NCBI RefSeq assembly: GCF_030127105.1
Contig: NZ_CP126162.1
Span: 248,001-312,000 of the forward strand
DNA: 64,000 nt
DNA from: Haloarcula pelagica
GTDB lineage: Archaea > Halobacteriota > Halobacteria > Halobacteriales > Haloarculaceae
Reading direction: 5' to 3'
Numbering within the stretch: position 1 is the stretch's first letter; the number at the start of each line of letters is the position of its first letter. A program made the position numbers and the translations under genes. The notes beneath the pieces were generated by a model. The model made no database searches and had not been told where the DNA came from. It saw only the letters and a list, made by a program, of their open reading frames with translations. Below, piece by piece: positions 25,238 to 34,180 of the stretch.

Positions 25238-26056
25238 CTACCGACCGTCGTCCGCGGCCGGGTGCCTATCGCGCCAGGCCCCCAGTTCCGGGTAGTCGGC
25301 GATCACGCCGTCGACACCGGCGTCGGCGAGGGCTGCGGCGCGGTGCCAGGTGTCGACGGTCCAGGCGTTGACGGCCAGCCCGCGCTCGTGGGCCGTCTCG
25401 ACGACCGTGCGCTCGGTCGCCCCGGAGACGTGGTGCCAGTGTGGGTGGATCGCGGCCGCGTCGTAGCGGGCCGCCGTGGTCAGGCCGTCCGTGATCGACT
25501 CGCCAGTGATGACAGCGACGGGGTACCCGCCGGCAGCGTCGACCGCCGCGAGCGCGCCCTCGTAGAACGAGGAGAGCAACACCCGCCTGTCGAAGTCGTC
25601 AAGCAACGCCAGCACGTCGGCGACGAAGGGCTGCCAGCGCTCACGGGCGGGCGTCGGGTCGGCCAGCGCGAGCGCGTCGGCGAACGGCGCGACCGCTCGG
25701 CCTGGGTGTTTCAGCTCCACGTTGACCCCGACCCCCTCGGGGATCGCTGCGAGGACGGCGTCGAGGGTCGGGACGGTCGCGTGCGTGCCCAGGACGCGTG
25801 CGTCGAGCACGGTGTCGGTGGCCGTCTCCCAGACCGTCCCGTCGGCGTCGGTGATCCCGCGGCTGTCGTCGGTCTCGTGGAGCTGTGGGTCGTGAAAGCA
25901 GACGACGGTCCCGTCGGCCGTCGGCACCGCGTCGACCTCCACCATGTCGGTCTCGTCGTGCTGGCAGGCGTACTCGACGGCCGGCACCGTGTTCTCGGGT
26001 GCGGCGCCGGCGAAGCCACGATGTGCGATCACTCGGGGGGCGGAGTCGGCGTCCAT
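25238..26056 (-). CDS. Glycerophosphodiester phosphodiesterase (GDPD/UgpQ-like)
   Basis: The 272-residue TIM-barrel protein shows the GDPD motifs VIAHRGFAGAAPENTV (catalytic His and metal Glu), MVEVDAVPTADGTVVCFHD (metal ligands and second His) and VNVELKHPG (Glu and Lys). It hydrolyses glycerophosphodiesters to glycerol 3-phosphate and an alcohol. There is no signal peptide, so it is cytoplasmic. The ATG at 26056 is preferred because the upstream extension is Arg/Pro-rich and lies outside the family. Confidence 0.88.
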   Translation of the reverse strand: MDADSAPRVIAHRGFAGAAPENTVPAVEYACQHDETDMVEVDAVPTADGTVVCFHDPQLHETDDSRGITDADGTVWETATDTVLDARVLGTHATVPTLDAVLAAIPEGVGVNVELKHPGRAVAPFADALALADPTPARERWQPFVADVLALLDDFDRRVLLSSFYEGALAAVDAAGGYPVAVITGESITDGLTTAARYDAAAIHPHWHHVSGATERTVVETAHERGLAVNAWTVDTWHRAAALADAGVDGVIADYPELGAWRDRHPAADDGR

Positions 26057-26266
26057 CTGTCTGTGCCCGGGCCAACGCGGGCGGGGCATATCTGGCTACC
26101 GACGAGCGGCGGGATCAGACATCCGTGGCGCCGTCGTCCAGCCGACCGCTACCTGAAGCTTCTTTGCCGTCTGGCACCCCGTTCAGCGTACGATGGAGAA
26201 GGCCGCGGACGGGCAGACTGGCGCGCCGGCACTGAATCGACGGAGCGGGACGGAGGTGCCTCGCTG

Positions 26267-26821
26267 ATGGGGTTTCACACCTTCGACGCCGACCGGGCGG
26301 ACAACCTGGAGGATGTCTCCCGGTTCCGGTACTGCTCCCGTGACGAACTGATCGGACACATGGCGGTCGGCCGGGAGGCCGTCGTCGCCGACCTCGGGAG
26401 CGGGACCGGCTTCTACACGGACGAGATCGCGCCGTTCGTCGGGACCGTCTACGCCGTCGACGTGCAACAGGCGATGCACGACTACTACCGATCGAAGGGG
26501 CTCCCGGAGAACGTCGAGCCAGTGACGAGCGACATCGCCTCGCTCCCCTTCGCCGACGGCGAACTCGACGCCGCCGTCTCGACGATGACGTTCCACGAGT
26601 TCGCGACCCCGGAGAGCCTCGCGGAGCTTCACCGGGTGACGGCCGACGGAGGCCGCGTGGTCGTCGCCGACTGGACGGCACGGGGCACTGGCGACGCCGG
26701 GCCGCCACTGGACGAACGCTACGACGCCGCAGTCGCGGCCGAGCAGTTCCGGGACGCCGGCTTCACCGTCACACACGAGATGGAACGGCCCGATACGTTC
26801 GTCGTGGTCGCGACGGTGTGA
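26267..26821 (+). CDS. Class I SAM-dependent methyltransferase
   Basis: The 184-residue protein has the SAM-binding motif VVADLGSGTGFYTDE, an acidic loop AVDVQQAM and post-motif FADGELDAAVSTMTFHEF. These are typical of UbiE/methyltransferase-11 proteins, with a short C-terminus. The ATG at 26267 overlaps the TGA of a 24-codon frame that begins at 26193 (TGATG), so translation may be coupled to that leader. The substrate is unknown. Confidence 0.8.
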   Translation: MGFHTFDADRADNLEDVSRFRYCSRDELIGHMAVGREAVVADLGSGTGFYTDEIAPFVGTVYAVDVQQAMHDYYRSKGLPENVEPVTSDIASLPFADGELDAAVSTMTFHEFATPESLAELHRVTADGGRVVVADWTARGTGDAGPPLDERYDAAVAAEQFRDAGFTVTHEMERPDTFVVVATV

Positions 26822-26822
26822 G

Positions 26823-27278
26823 TCAGTCCGCGCGGTACTCCTTGCGGTAGCCGCGGAACTCGGTCCGGTGGGCCTCCTCGTCGGCGAGGATGGTCACGGC
26901 CAAGTCTTCCGTCACGGGGTCGTCGGCCGCGTCGGCTTTCGACGCGAGTTCGCGATACATCTCGACGGCGCTCTCCTCGGCGTCGATCACGCCCTCGATG
27001 ACCGACAGTACGTCCGTGCTCTCCTCGGGCGGCTGGAGGGTCTCCTGGCGCATCTGGAACTCGGCAGAGCCCGGCGGGCGCGCGTCGAGTTGCTTCAGTC
27101 GCTCGCCCAGTTGCTGTGCGTGGTTGAGTTCCTCCTGGATGTCCTGCTGGAGGCTGTCTTTGATCTCCTCGGCGCGGACGCCATCGAGGACGATGGCGTT
27201 CGTCATGTAGTTCATCACGGTCTCGATCTCGTCGTTGTACGCGTCACGGAGCAGGTCGACGACCTCTTGATCTGTCAT
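26823..27278 (-). CDS. Ferritin-like diiron-carboxylate protein
   Basis: The 151-residue four-helix protein carries the diiron ligand pattern of the ferritin/rubrerythrin superfamily: Glu in DEIETVMNY, EELNHAQQL, DAEESAVEMYR and ADEEAHRTEF. It lacks a rubredoxin domain. Roles in iron handling or peroxide defence are expected. Its stop codon is one base from the stop of the methyltransferase gene, a tail-to-tail arrangement. Confidence 0.8.
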   Translation of the reverse strand: MTDQEVVDLLRDAYNDEIETVMNYMTNAIVLDGVRAEEIKDSLQQDIQEELNHAQQLGERLKQLDARPPGSAEFQMRQETLQPPEESTDVLSVIEGVIDAEESAVEMYRELASKADAADDPVTEDLAVTILADEEAHRTEFRGYRKEYRAD

Positions 27279-27578
27279 ACAGGTGGAGTTGTCCCTCCAC
27301 GGTCTTGAACGGTCGGTCGGCGCGTTCCGCTACGGGCGGTCGGTCTCCCGCGGCCGGCAGAGTCGTTTCGACGGGTGTACCAGATGGTATTCGACGGTCG
27401 ACACCCTGCATTCGGATATGATCGAGCAGTCCCGTATCGACGGTCCGAAGCGAGCAGTCGACACCGTCGGGCCCGGGGATGGAACCGCGATACTGCGACC
27501 GGGTCGCGACAAAGCCGCGACCGTCGCGGGACCGGGAGGACGAACGACTGAAGCCCGGCCGGACCCGACGACAATCAG
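27279..27578. other. Non-coding spacer between divergent genes
   Basis: About 300 bases separate the ferritin-like gene (leftward) from nosD (rightward) and must hold both promoters. I see no strong TATA box close to the nosD start and no conspicuous repeat. Confidence 0.4.
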
Positions 27579-29501
27579 ATGCGACGCATGGAACTGACGG
27601 CGCGGCGGGCGGTCGGCGGCGGCGTCGTCCTCGTCGTCGTCGCCGTGGTGGCGCTGTCGTTCGCGGCCGACCTGGGGTCGGCCAGACCCGAACCGGTGCC
27701 GTTCGACGAGACCGTCGAGCGGGGGCTCTCGGCCGAGCACTCACAGATCGCCGACGAGCGCGGCGTGAGCGTCCCGAAGACGGAGGTTTTCTACTCGCAG
27801 TACCGGTACGTCGTCGGCTACGTCGGCGTCGAGCAGGCGGTCGCGGCGCTCAGAGAGCCCGGCCACGAACAGCAGTTCGGCTATCCCCTGACGGTCTACG
27901 TCTCGGACTACAGCGGGGCCGACCCGCGGTGCAGCGGCGACGGCCTGCTCCGGGTCGACGTGTTCCCGGACTGGGTCCCCGCCGACCGCGCACACTACGT
28001 CGTCGGCAGCGACGCTCGGGTGCCGGGTGGGACGCCCGTCGTTCCCTTCGCGGAGCGGGCCGACGCGGCGCGGTTCGTCGACGCCTGTGGCGGGTCGGTC
28101 GTCGGCTGGGACGGGCTCCAGTCGCGGTCGTTCGACATCGACCGCGCATCGGCGGTCAGGTCACAGGTCGAACCACGCCACGAGTGGGCCGACAGCCAGG
28201 TCCAGGCGGCACGCGAACGCGCCGACCGGCCGGTGTCGGTCGTCGTCGGGCGTGACGAACCGACGCTCGCGGCCGCCGTCGAGGCCGCACCGGCGAACAC
28301 CACGGTCAGGGTGCCGCCCGGCACCTACGACGGCGACGTGACGATCGACAAGCCGCTGACGGTGGCCGGCTCCGGGACCCGGCTCCGGGGGAACGGCACC
28401 GGATCGGTCGTCACGGTGTCGGCCGACCACGTGGCGCTCGTCGACCTGACCATCGACGGCGTGGGGAACGAGACGCTCGGATCGCCAGACGTGAACGGGT
28501 CGGACGACGGCGCGTGGGACCACACCGTCCAGCAGGCCTACGGCAACAGCGACGCGGGCGTCACCGCGCGGAACGTCTCGGCTCCGTACGTCCACAACGT
28601 CACCGTCGAGACGCCGGCGAGCGGGTTCGTCCTCCGTCGAACCCCCGGGGCAGTGCTCGACGGGGTCGCCGTCGACGGGACCGACGAGTGGGACGAGGGG
28701 TTCATGGGCGTCGTCGGGATGCACGATCGTCTCGTCGTCCAGAACGCGACGGTTTCGGGCGGGCGCGACGGCGTCTACCTCCACCGCGCCCACGGCACCG
28801 TCGTCAGGAACAACAGCTTCCACGGCGGCCGGTTCGGCACCCACCTGATGTACACCTCGCGCGCGCTGATCGCGGACAACGTCGCACGCGAACAGCTGTA
28901 TTCGGGCGTCGTGGTGATGACGAACCCGCGGGGCAACGCCGTCGTCGGGAACGACATCAGACGCTCGGGGAGCGGGATCATGATGGCCGGCGCGCGGAGC
29001 TACGTCGCCCACAACGTCGTCGTCGACACGGGCCGTGCGCTCTCGACGAACGCCGGGCAGTCGGTGTACGAACACAACGTCCTCTACGGCAACGAGATCG
29101 GAGTCGCGGCCTCGACGGTGGTCCCCTCGAACCGCGTGGTCGAGAACGACTTCGTGGCCAACGAGCGCCACGCCGTCTCCGGACCGGGACCGCTCCGGGT
29201 CTACACGCACGACGGGCGGGGTAACTACTGGAGCGGCGCGTACGGCCAGTCCGGGTCGGGCCCGACGCTCGACCGGCCCTACTCCCCGACCGACCCCGTC
29301 GACAGGCGGCTCCACCGGTCGGACGCGGCCGTCGTCGTGCGGGAAGCGCCGAGCGTGGCCGCCCTCCGGGAACTCCGCGGGACGACGCCCGGGTTCCGGT
29401 CGGCCAGCATCGTCGACCGCGCGCCGTTACGTTCGCCGGCCAACCCCGCCGTCGTAGAGCGAGTCCGCAACCGGACGCAGGCGATGGAGGCAGACGAATG
29501 A
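27579..29501 (+). CDS. nosD: NosD-type periplasmic copper-handling protein with an N-terminal NosL-like domain
   Basis: The 640-residue protein has an N-terminal membrane anchor (residues 10-30). An approximately 130-residue domain resembling NosL follows (YPLTVYVSDYSG, then GGTPVVPFAERADAARFVDA). From about residue 225 there is a right-handed beta-helix of the CASH/NosD type with motifs such as VRVPPGTYDGDVTI, GVYLHRAHGTVVRNN and GRGNYWSG. NosD works with NosF and NosY to supply the copper-sulfur centre of nitrous-oxide reductase. It is the first gene of a nosDFY operon and overlaps nosF by four bases. The NosL-like part lacks the CxxCGM metal motif. No nosZ lies in this window. Confidence 0.85.
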   Translation: MRRMELTARRAVGGGVVLVVVAVVALSFAADLGSARPEPVPFDETVERGLSAEHSQIADERGVSVPKTEVFYSQYRYVVGYVGVEQAVAALREPGHEQQFGYPLTVYVSDYSGADPRCSGDGLLRVDVFPDWVPADRAHYVVGSDARVPGGTPVVPFAERADAARFVDACGGSVVGWDGLQSRSFDIDRASAVRSQVEPRHEWADSQVQAARERADRPVSVVVGRDEPTLAAAVEAAPANTTVRVPPGTYDGDVTIDKPLTVAGSGTRLRGNGTGSVVTVSADHVALVDLTIDGVGNETLGSPDVNGSDDGAWDHTVQQAYGNSDAGVTARNVSAPYVHNVTVETPASGFVLRRTPGAVLDGVAVDGTDEWDEGFMGVVGMHDRLVVQNATVSGGRDGVYLHRAHGTVVRNNSFHGGRFGTHLMYTSRALIADNVAREQLYSGVVVMTNPRGNAVVGNDIRRSGSGIMMAGARSYVAHNVVVDTGRALSTNAGQSVYEHNVLYGNEIGVAASTVVPSNRVVENDFVANERHAVSGPGPLRVYTHDGRGNYWSGAYGQSGSGPTLDRPYSPTDPVDRRLHRSDAAVVVREAPSVAALRELRGTTPGFRSASIVDRAPLRSPANPAVVERVRNRTQAMEADE

Positions 29502-30220
29502 CGGACGAACCCTTCCTGACGGCGACCGACCTGACCCGGGAGTTCGGCGACGTGACAGCGCTCTCGGGGGCGACGGTCTCGATCGATCCCGACGGCATCA
29601 CCGCGCTAGTCGGCCCGAACGGCTCGGGCAAGACCACGCTGTTGCGGTTGCTCGCCGGTGTCGACACGCCGACCAGCGGGACCGTCGACTACGACGGCCC
29701 CGACTCGGAGCGCCGGATCGGCTACCTCCAGCAACGTCCCTCGTTCAGGCCGGGCTTTACCGTCCGGGAGACGATCGCGTTCTACGCCGATCTGGTCGAC
29801 GCCGACCCCGACCGACTCCTGGAACGGGTCGGCCTCGACGCGGTCCCCGATCGGCCGGTCGAAGGCCTCTCGGGCGGAATGACGAGACTGCTCGGGATCG
29901 CCCAGGCGCTGGCCGGCGATCCGCCGGTCGTGGTGCTCGACGAACCGGCCAGCGGGCTCGACCCGGCGATGAGCGGCCGCGTGTTCGACATCGTGACCGA
30001 CATCGCAAGCGACGGCCGGGCCGTCGTCCTCAGCTCTCACGAACTCCCGCTCGTCGGCCGGGCCGCCGACGAAGTCGTCGTTCTGGAGGCAGGCGGCGTC
30101 GTCACGACCGCGTCGCCGGCCGAGATCGAGGCTCGGACCGGCGGACCGCTACACGAGACGTTCACTGCGGTGCTCGACGGGGACGCCGGCGTCGTGTCCG
30201 CGACGGAGGGGGATCGATGA
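29498..30220 (+). CDS. nosF: NosF-type ABC transporter ATPase
   Basis: The 240-residue ATPase has Walker A GPNGSGKTT near residue 41, signature LSGGM near 126, Walker B VVVLDEP near 145 and the switch His in SSHE. It overlaps nosD (ATGA) at its start and nosY (ATGA) at its end, so the three are translationally coupled. It energises the NosY membrane protein in the copper-site assembly system of N2O reductase. Confidence 0.9.
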   Translation: MTDEPFLTATDLTREFGDVTALSGATVSIDPDGITALVGPNGSGKTTLLRLLAGVDTPTSGTVDYDGPDSERRIGYLQQRPSFRPGFTVRETIAFYADLVDADPDRLLERVGLDAVPDRPVEGLSGGMTRLLGIAQALAGDPPVVVLDEPASGLDPAMSGRVFDIVTDIASDGRAVVLSSHELPLVGRAADEVVVLEAGGVVTTASPAEIEARTGGPLHETFTAVLDGDAGVVSATEGDR

Positions 30221-31056
30221 CCGAGCCCAGCGGTCCTCCCCGTCGGACCGCGGATCGTCTCTGGACCGTGATCGAGCGCGAACTGGTCGCTGCAGTTCGT
30301 ACCCGGAGTTACGCCCTCTTGTCGATCGCGCTGCTGCTGATCGTCGTCGGCGTCGCCCGCGTGGGCGGCGGCCCCTCGGGTGGGTACGTGCCGACCGTCG
30401 TGGACGTACTGGTCGTCGTCGAGGTGCTGGTCCCGGCGGTGGCGTTCGCCGTGGGCTACCGGGCCGTCGTCGACGCGCGCGAGCGGGGCGAACTCGCGGT
30501 GCTCGAGACCTACCCGCTTCCACCGTGGGCGTACGTCATCGGTGTCTACACCGGCCGAGCGATCGCGCTCCTGGTCGTCGTTCTCGGACCGCTCGTCGTT
30601 CTGGGTATCCACGTCGCGACCACGGCCGGACCGGAGACGACGGTGTTCGCGTCCCACCGCGGCGTGGACTCGCCGCTGTTGTACGTGCGGTTCCTGTCGC
30701 TGACGGCGCTGCTGGCGCTGGTCTCGCTCGCGGTCGCGCTGGCGCTGTCGGCTGTCGCCGGATCGCGCCGTCGCGCCATCGTGCTGGGTCTCGTTGGCGT
30801 CGCCGCCGTCGTCGCGGGGTTCGATCTGCTCGTCGTCACCGGGCTCGGCGCAGGGTTCGTCGGCGAAAGCGGCCTCGGGGCGACACTGGCGTTCACGCCG
30901 GCCGGCGCGTTCCGGGGGATCGTCTTCCAGCAGGTGCTCTCGGTCGCCTTCGAGAGTCACAGCGGGTTCGTCCCCGCCTGGATCGCGGTCGGGAGCCTCC
31001 TGACGTGGACGGTCGGAGCGCTGTCGGTTGCGGTTGCAGCCGTGGCGTATCGTTGA
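30217..31056 (+). CDS. nosY: NosY-type ABC transporter permease
   Basis: The 279-residue integral membrane protein has six transmembrane segments and an N-terminal amphipathic segment (DRLWTVIERELVAAVRTRSY) typical of ABC-2 permeases of the NosY family. The motif YPLPPWAYVIGVYTGRAIAL fits the family loop after the second helix. It is the last gene of the nosDFY operon. Confidence 0.88.
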   Translation: MTEPSGPPRRTADRLWTVIERELVAAVRTRSYALLSIALLLIVVGVARVGGGPSGGYVPTVVDVLVVVEVLVPAVAFAVGYRAVVDARERGELAVLETYPLPPWAYVIGVYTGRAIALLVVVLGPLVVLGIHVATTAGPETTVFASHRGVDSPLLYVRFLSLTALLALVSLAVALALSAVAGSRRRAIVLGLVGVAAVVAGFDLLVVTGLGAGFVGESGLGATLAFTPAGAFRGIVFQQVLSVAFESHSGFVPAWIAVGSLLTWTVGALSVAVAAVAYR

Positions 31057-31082
31057 ATGCCGACGGCAGTCTCGGCCGCCGA

Positions 31083-31610
31083 CTACCGTTGCTCCTCGCT
31101 GCCAGCGAGACTGGCGTCGACGAGGCGCGTGAACCGATCGACGAGGCGGTCCGACAGCGACGGCGTCACCTCCTGGAGGAGTCGCTGCGTCTCGTCGGGC
31201 CGGGTGAGCGAGACGACGGCGCGGCCCCGCTCGCCGTACTGCTGTTCGACGATTCCGGCGTCACGGAGCGAAGAGACCTGCCAGGAGATCGTGCTCCGGG
31301 CGACGCCGAGTCGGTCGGTCAGGGTCCCCGCCGAGAGGGGGCCGTCCTCCAGCAGAGTGACGATGATCTCGCGGGCGGTCTCGCGCCGGTAGAGCCCGAG
31401 GACGCGGCGCTCCCAGGCGTCGTACCCGTCGTCGAAGTAGTGCGAACGTCCCCTGATCTCCTCGGCGGTCACGTCGCCCGAGCGGCGGAGCTTCCGCAGG
31501 TGATACTGGGCCTGCCCGGTCGCGATGTCGAGGTCACGGGCGAGCTGGTTGAAGTGGACGCCCGGGTTCGCGTGGACGTGATCGCGGACCCGTTCTCTGA
31601 CCGAGGACAT
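31083..31610 (-). CDS. Winged-helix transcription regulator next to nos genes
   Basis: The 175-residue protein has two helix-turn-helix units. The first is near residues 15-50 (GVHFNQLARDLDIATGQAQYHLRKLRRSG) and the second near 85-130 (GPLSAGTLTDRLGVARSTISWQVSSLRDAG), each with a wing. Haloarchaeal regulators of this tandem ArsR-like type often sit beside denitrification genes. It is convergent with nosY and follows nosL by 70 bp on the same strand, so it may control this group. Confidence 0.8.
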   Translation of the reverse strand: MSSVRERVRDHVHANPGVHFNQLARDLDIATGQAQYHLRKLRRSGDVTAEEIRGRSHYFDDGYDAWERRVLGLYRRETAREIIVTLLEDGPLSAGTLTDRLGVARSTISWQVSSLRDAGIVEQQYGERGRAVVSLTRPDETQRLLQEVTPSLSDRLVDRFTRLVDASLAGSEEQR

Positions 31611-31680
31611 TACTCTGTCTCGTGTTGTACGGCCGGGGCGGTATGCACGTTTCGCAAATTCCCGCGGGCCGAGAACGTGG

Positions 31681-32250
31681 TCAGCGGCCGCTCACCAGTT
31701 GGCGGGTCACTTCCGTCGCCGGGAGGGTCGATCCGCCGTACTCCTCGGCGAAGGTGCGCGCGTCGGCGGAGTCGCTGAACGGCACCAGCGCGGGTCCCAT
31801 GGCCCCTTCGAGACCGGTACCGGCAGCGATGGTCAGCTCGTCGGTCGATGCGAGAGCGTCGGCGTCGGGGTGTGGTGAGATGACCGACCGTCCCCCGTCC
31901 GACCGGACCGAGTAGTCGACGGTGCTGTAGTCGGTCAGGTAGGTCACCGAGGGCGTCCAGCCGCGAGTCTCGGTGTCGAACCGGTGGCGGTAGGTACAGA
32001 GCGACGAACAGAACCGCGCCGGCCCGTCGTGACCCAGCGACGGCTCGTCGGCGTAGTAGGTCTGGCCGACCGGGCCGGGTTGTTGGGAGATCGTCATCCC
32101 GCACTGGTCGCAGCTCCAGCCGTCGTCGAACGGAACCGGCGACTGCTGTGCCGGAGTTCCGAGACAGCCCGCGCCGCCAGCGAGTGTCACGCCGACGAGG
32201 CCGGTGAGAACCCGGCGCCGGGTCGCCGACAGATCGGTTCGAAATGGCAT
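31681..32250 (-). CDS. nosL: NosL copper-chaperone lipoprotein
   Basis: The 189-residue protein begins with a Tat-lipoprotein signal (RRRVLTGLVGVTLAGGAG, then Cys). It has the NosL copper motif CDQCGM near residue 47, a CxxxC in FCSSLC and the NosL core YLTDYSTVDYSV, with MGPALVPFSDSADARTFAEE near the C-terminus. NosL binds Cu(I) and supplies the nitrous-oxide reductase assembly machinery. It is on the opposite strand from nosDFY, upstream of the regulator. Confidence 0.88.
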   Translation of the reverse strand: MPFRTDLSATRRRVLTGLVGVTLAGGAGCLGTPAQQSPVPFDDGWSCDQCGMTISQQPGPVGQTYYADEPSLGHDGPARFCSSLCTYRHRFDTETRGWTPSVTYLTDYSTVDYSVRSDGGRSVISPHPDADALASTDELTIAAGTGLEGAMGPALVPFSDSADARTFAEEYGGSTLPATEVTRQLVSGR

Positions 32251-32303
32251 AGGTATCTTGTCGGACTACACCCGAAAAGGCGGTCTGGTGCACCCGTCGA
32301 AAG

Positions 32304-32621
32304 TCACTCCGCGCCGAAGCGGGCACCGACGGAGTAGATCGCAGCGAGCACCAGGACGGCGATGAGGAAGTCCGAAGTGTGCTCGGCGATGTGGTGGACC
32401 GGCATCGGGACCCGGCCCAGCGCCGTGCCGATGCCGACGACGGACCGGACCATGAGGAGACCGATCGCGCCGGTCAACAGGAGGTACGGACGGGTCTGCC
32501 GTCGGCGCGTGGCGGTCAACGAGATCAGGAAGAGGACGGTTGTCCCGACAGTCGCGAGCGTGAGCACCGTCAGTAACAGCACTGCCTCGTCCTGACCGAG
32601 CCACGTGCCCGCGAGATCCAT
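32304..32621 (-). CDS. Small haloarchaeal membrane protein
   Basis: The 105-residue protein has three hydrophobic helices (near 12-35, 45-65 and 80-100) and a basic loop TRRRQTRP between the first two. A His-rich segment, VHHIAEH, lies near residue 75 and could bind heme or metal, but nothing proves this. It lies 53 bp upstream of nosL on the same strand and may be co-transcribed. The layout resembles the DUF7471-type proteins found near haloarchaeal denitrification genes. Confidence 0.6.
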   Translation of the reverse strand: MDLAGTWLGQDEAVLLLTVLTLATVGTTVLFLISLTATRRRQTRPYLLLTGAIGLLMVRSVVGIGTALGRVPMPVHHIAEHTSDFLIAVLVLAAIYSVGARFGAE

Positions 32622-32791
32622 GATCGGTTCGGTACCCGCTTCGCCCCGGAGGGTGGAATGTATTTCGACGGGCCGAGGCGGTGGCAGTCCCGCGGACCTG
32701 TGGTGGCGACCCCGACGAGGGCGCCGGGTCGGTGCAGTAATGCATCAACCCCACACATTTATACTCGCCAGAGAAGTACGTACACCCATAC

Positions 32792-33190
32792 ATGCCAGAT
32801 TCGATGAGCGAGTACCTCCAGCAGGATATGGAGTGTGAGGGGTTGCTGGAGTGTTTCCACGGGCTCAAACAGCTAGATCGGGAGATCTTCGGCCACATCA
32901 CGGCCGCCGGTGGGTCGATGACCGTCGAGGAGATCGCCGAGGAAGTCGACCGAGACCACTCGACTGCGTATCGGTCCGTCCAGCGGTTGTTGAACGCTGG
33001 GTTCATCCAGAAAGAACAGGTCAACTACGACCACGGCGGCTACTACCACGTCTACCATCCGACCGATCCCGACCAGATGGCCGAGGACATGCAGCGGATG
33101 CTCAACGACTGGTACGCCAAGATGGGGCAGTTGATCCAGGAGTTCCGGGAGAAGTACGACCAGCCACAGACGGCCTCCGCGGAGCAGTAG
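32792..33190 (+). CDS. Helix-turn-helix transcription regulator
   Basis: The 132-residue protein has a winged helix-turn-helix (DREIFGHITAAGGSMTVEEI then DHSTAYRSVQRLLNAGFI) and a C-terminal coiled segment (MAEDMQRMLNDWYAKMGQLI). This is the layout of small ArsR/TrmB-like haloarchaeal regulators found next to thioredoxin and sulfur-handling genes. A CATTTATACT box about 33 bp upstream gives the promoter. An ATG four codons later is an alternative start. It probably regulates the adjacent thioredoxin/DUF302/TauE group. Confidence 0.78.
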   Translation: MPDSMSEYLQQDMECEGLLECFHGLKQLDREIFGHITAAGGSMTVEEIAEEVDRDHSTAYRSVQRLLNAGFIQKEQVNYDHGGYYHVYHPTDPDQMAEDMQRMLNDWYAKMGQLIQEFREKYDQPQTASAEQ

Positions 33191-33268
33191 CGGTCGCACG
33201 GTAACGGTCGGACTGTATTGTAAGCTTCTTGCAAAACAATTAAGAACGCACGTCCCCTAGCACCGACG

Positions 33269-33673
33269 ATGAGCGACAACGAGCCGATCGAGGAGATCCG
33301 GGAACAGAAGATCGAGGACCTGCAGTCCGAGCAAGAGTCGGGAGACGACGCCCCCGCCGAGCCGATCCAGATCGGATCGAGCGAGGACCTCTCGGAGGCC
33401 GTCGAGCGCTACGACGTAGTGCTCGCGGACTTCTACGCGGACTGGTGTGGCCCGTGTAAGATGATCGCGCCGGTCGTCGAGGAGATCGCGGCCGAGACCG
33501 GTGCGGCGGTCGCGAAGATCGACGTAGACGCCAACCAGCCACTGGCCGCCGAGTACGGCGTTCGGGGCGTCCCCACGCTGGTCCTGTTCGCCGGCGGCGA
33601 GTCCGTCGAACAGATGGTCGGGGTCCAGCAGAAAGGCGACCTCGTCGCGAAGATCGAGCAGTACGGTTCCTGA
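33269..33673 (+). CDS. Thioredoxin
   Basis: The 134-residue protein has a 40-residue acidic N-terminal extension followed by a complete thioredoxin fold. The redox motif WCGPCK is near residue 61, and the cis-proline sits in RGVPTLVLF. It reduces disulfides in the cytoplasm. It follows the HTH gene by about 80 bp. The same genes occur together in haloarchaeal sulfur-metabolism loci. Confidence 0.92.
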   Translation: MSDNEPIEEIREQKIEDLQSEQESGDDAPAEPIQIGSSEDLSEAVERYDVVLADFYADWCGPCKMIAPVVEEIAAETGAAVAKIDVDANQPLAAEYGVRGVPTLVLFAGGESVEQMVGVQQKGDLVAKIEQYGS

Positions 33674-33691
33674 TTTTTCGGAATCGATGCG

Positions 33692-34129
33692 TCAGAGGTT
33701 TTCGTAGGCTTCCTCGACGAGTTCGCCGGTCTGTGCGATGATATCCGCCATCTCGTCGTCGTCCGGGGCCATCCCGGTCAGTCGGGCGATCCGCATGATA
33801 CTGACGTGATAGACTGTCTGAACACCGGGTTCTTCCTGCCAGACGACGACGTTACACGGGAACAGCCCGCCCATCCTGTTGTCCGAGGCGTCAAGCGCCC
33901 GGTCGGCGACCGCCGGGTTGCACGCGCCCAGCACGTAGTAGGGATCGCGGTCGGCGTCGACCTTCTCGTTGAGCAACTCCGACGGGGAGAACTCGACCGG
34001 GAAGCCAAAGCCCGCGTCCGCGAACGCCTCGCGGACGTGTTCGACGGCTGTCTCGTGGTCCATCTCCAGTGTGGCGCGTTTCTCGCCGATGTCGGCCGGA
34101 TCGATCGCTGACGGGTCGATTGGAAGCAT
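33692..34129 (-). CDS. DUF302 family protein
   Basis: The 145-residue protein has the DUF302 features: AVEHVREAFADAGFGFPVEF at the N-terminus, YYVLGACNPAVADRAL with the conserved Cys, GGLFPCNVVVWQE with a second conserved Cys, and a C-terminal helix. The family is widespread near thiol and sulfur genes and may bind metal or heme, but its function is unknown. The ATG at 34129 is about 28 bp from a TGTAAAAAAC box. An ATG at 34141 is too close to the nearby ATTTATG box. Confidence 0.8.
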   Translation of the reverse strand: MLPIDPSAIDPADIGEKRATLEMDHETAVEHVREAFADAGFGFPVEFSPSELLNEKVDADRDPYYVLGACNPAVADRALDASDNRMGGLFPCNVVVWQEEPGVQTVYHVSIMRIARLTGMAPDDDEMADIIAQTGELVEEAYENL

Positions 34130-34180
34130 CTTCGATAGCATAAATGGGTTTTTTACACAAAACCGCTTCGATCCGACGGC

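Noticed and set aside
25088-26266. Open frame extending the methyltransferase upstream by 393 codons
   Set aside because: It runs antisense through the glycerophosphodiesterase gene and shows no domain; the methyltransferase fold is complete from 26267.
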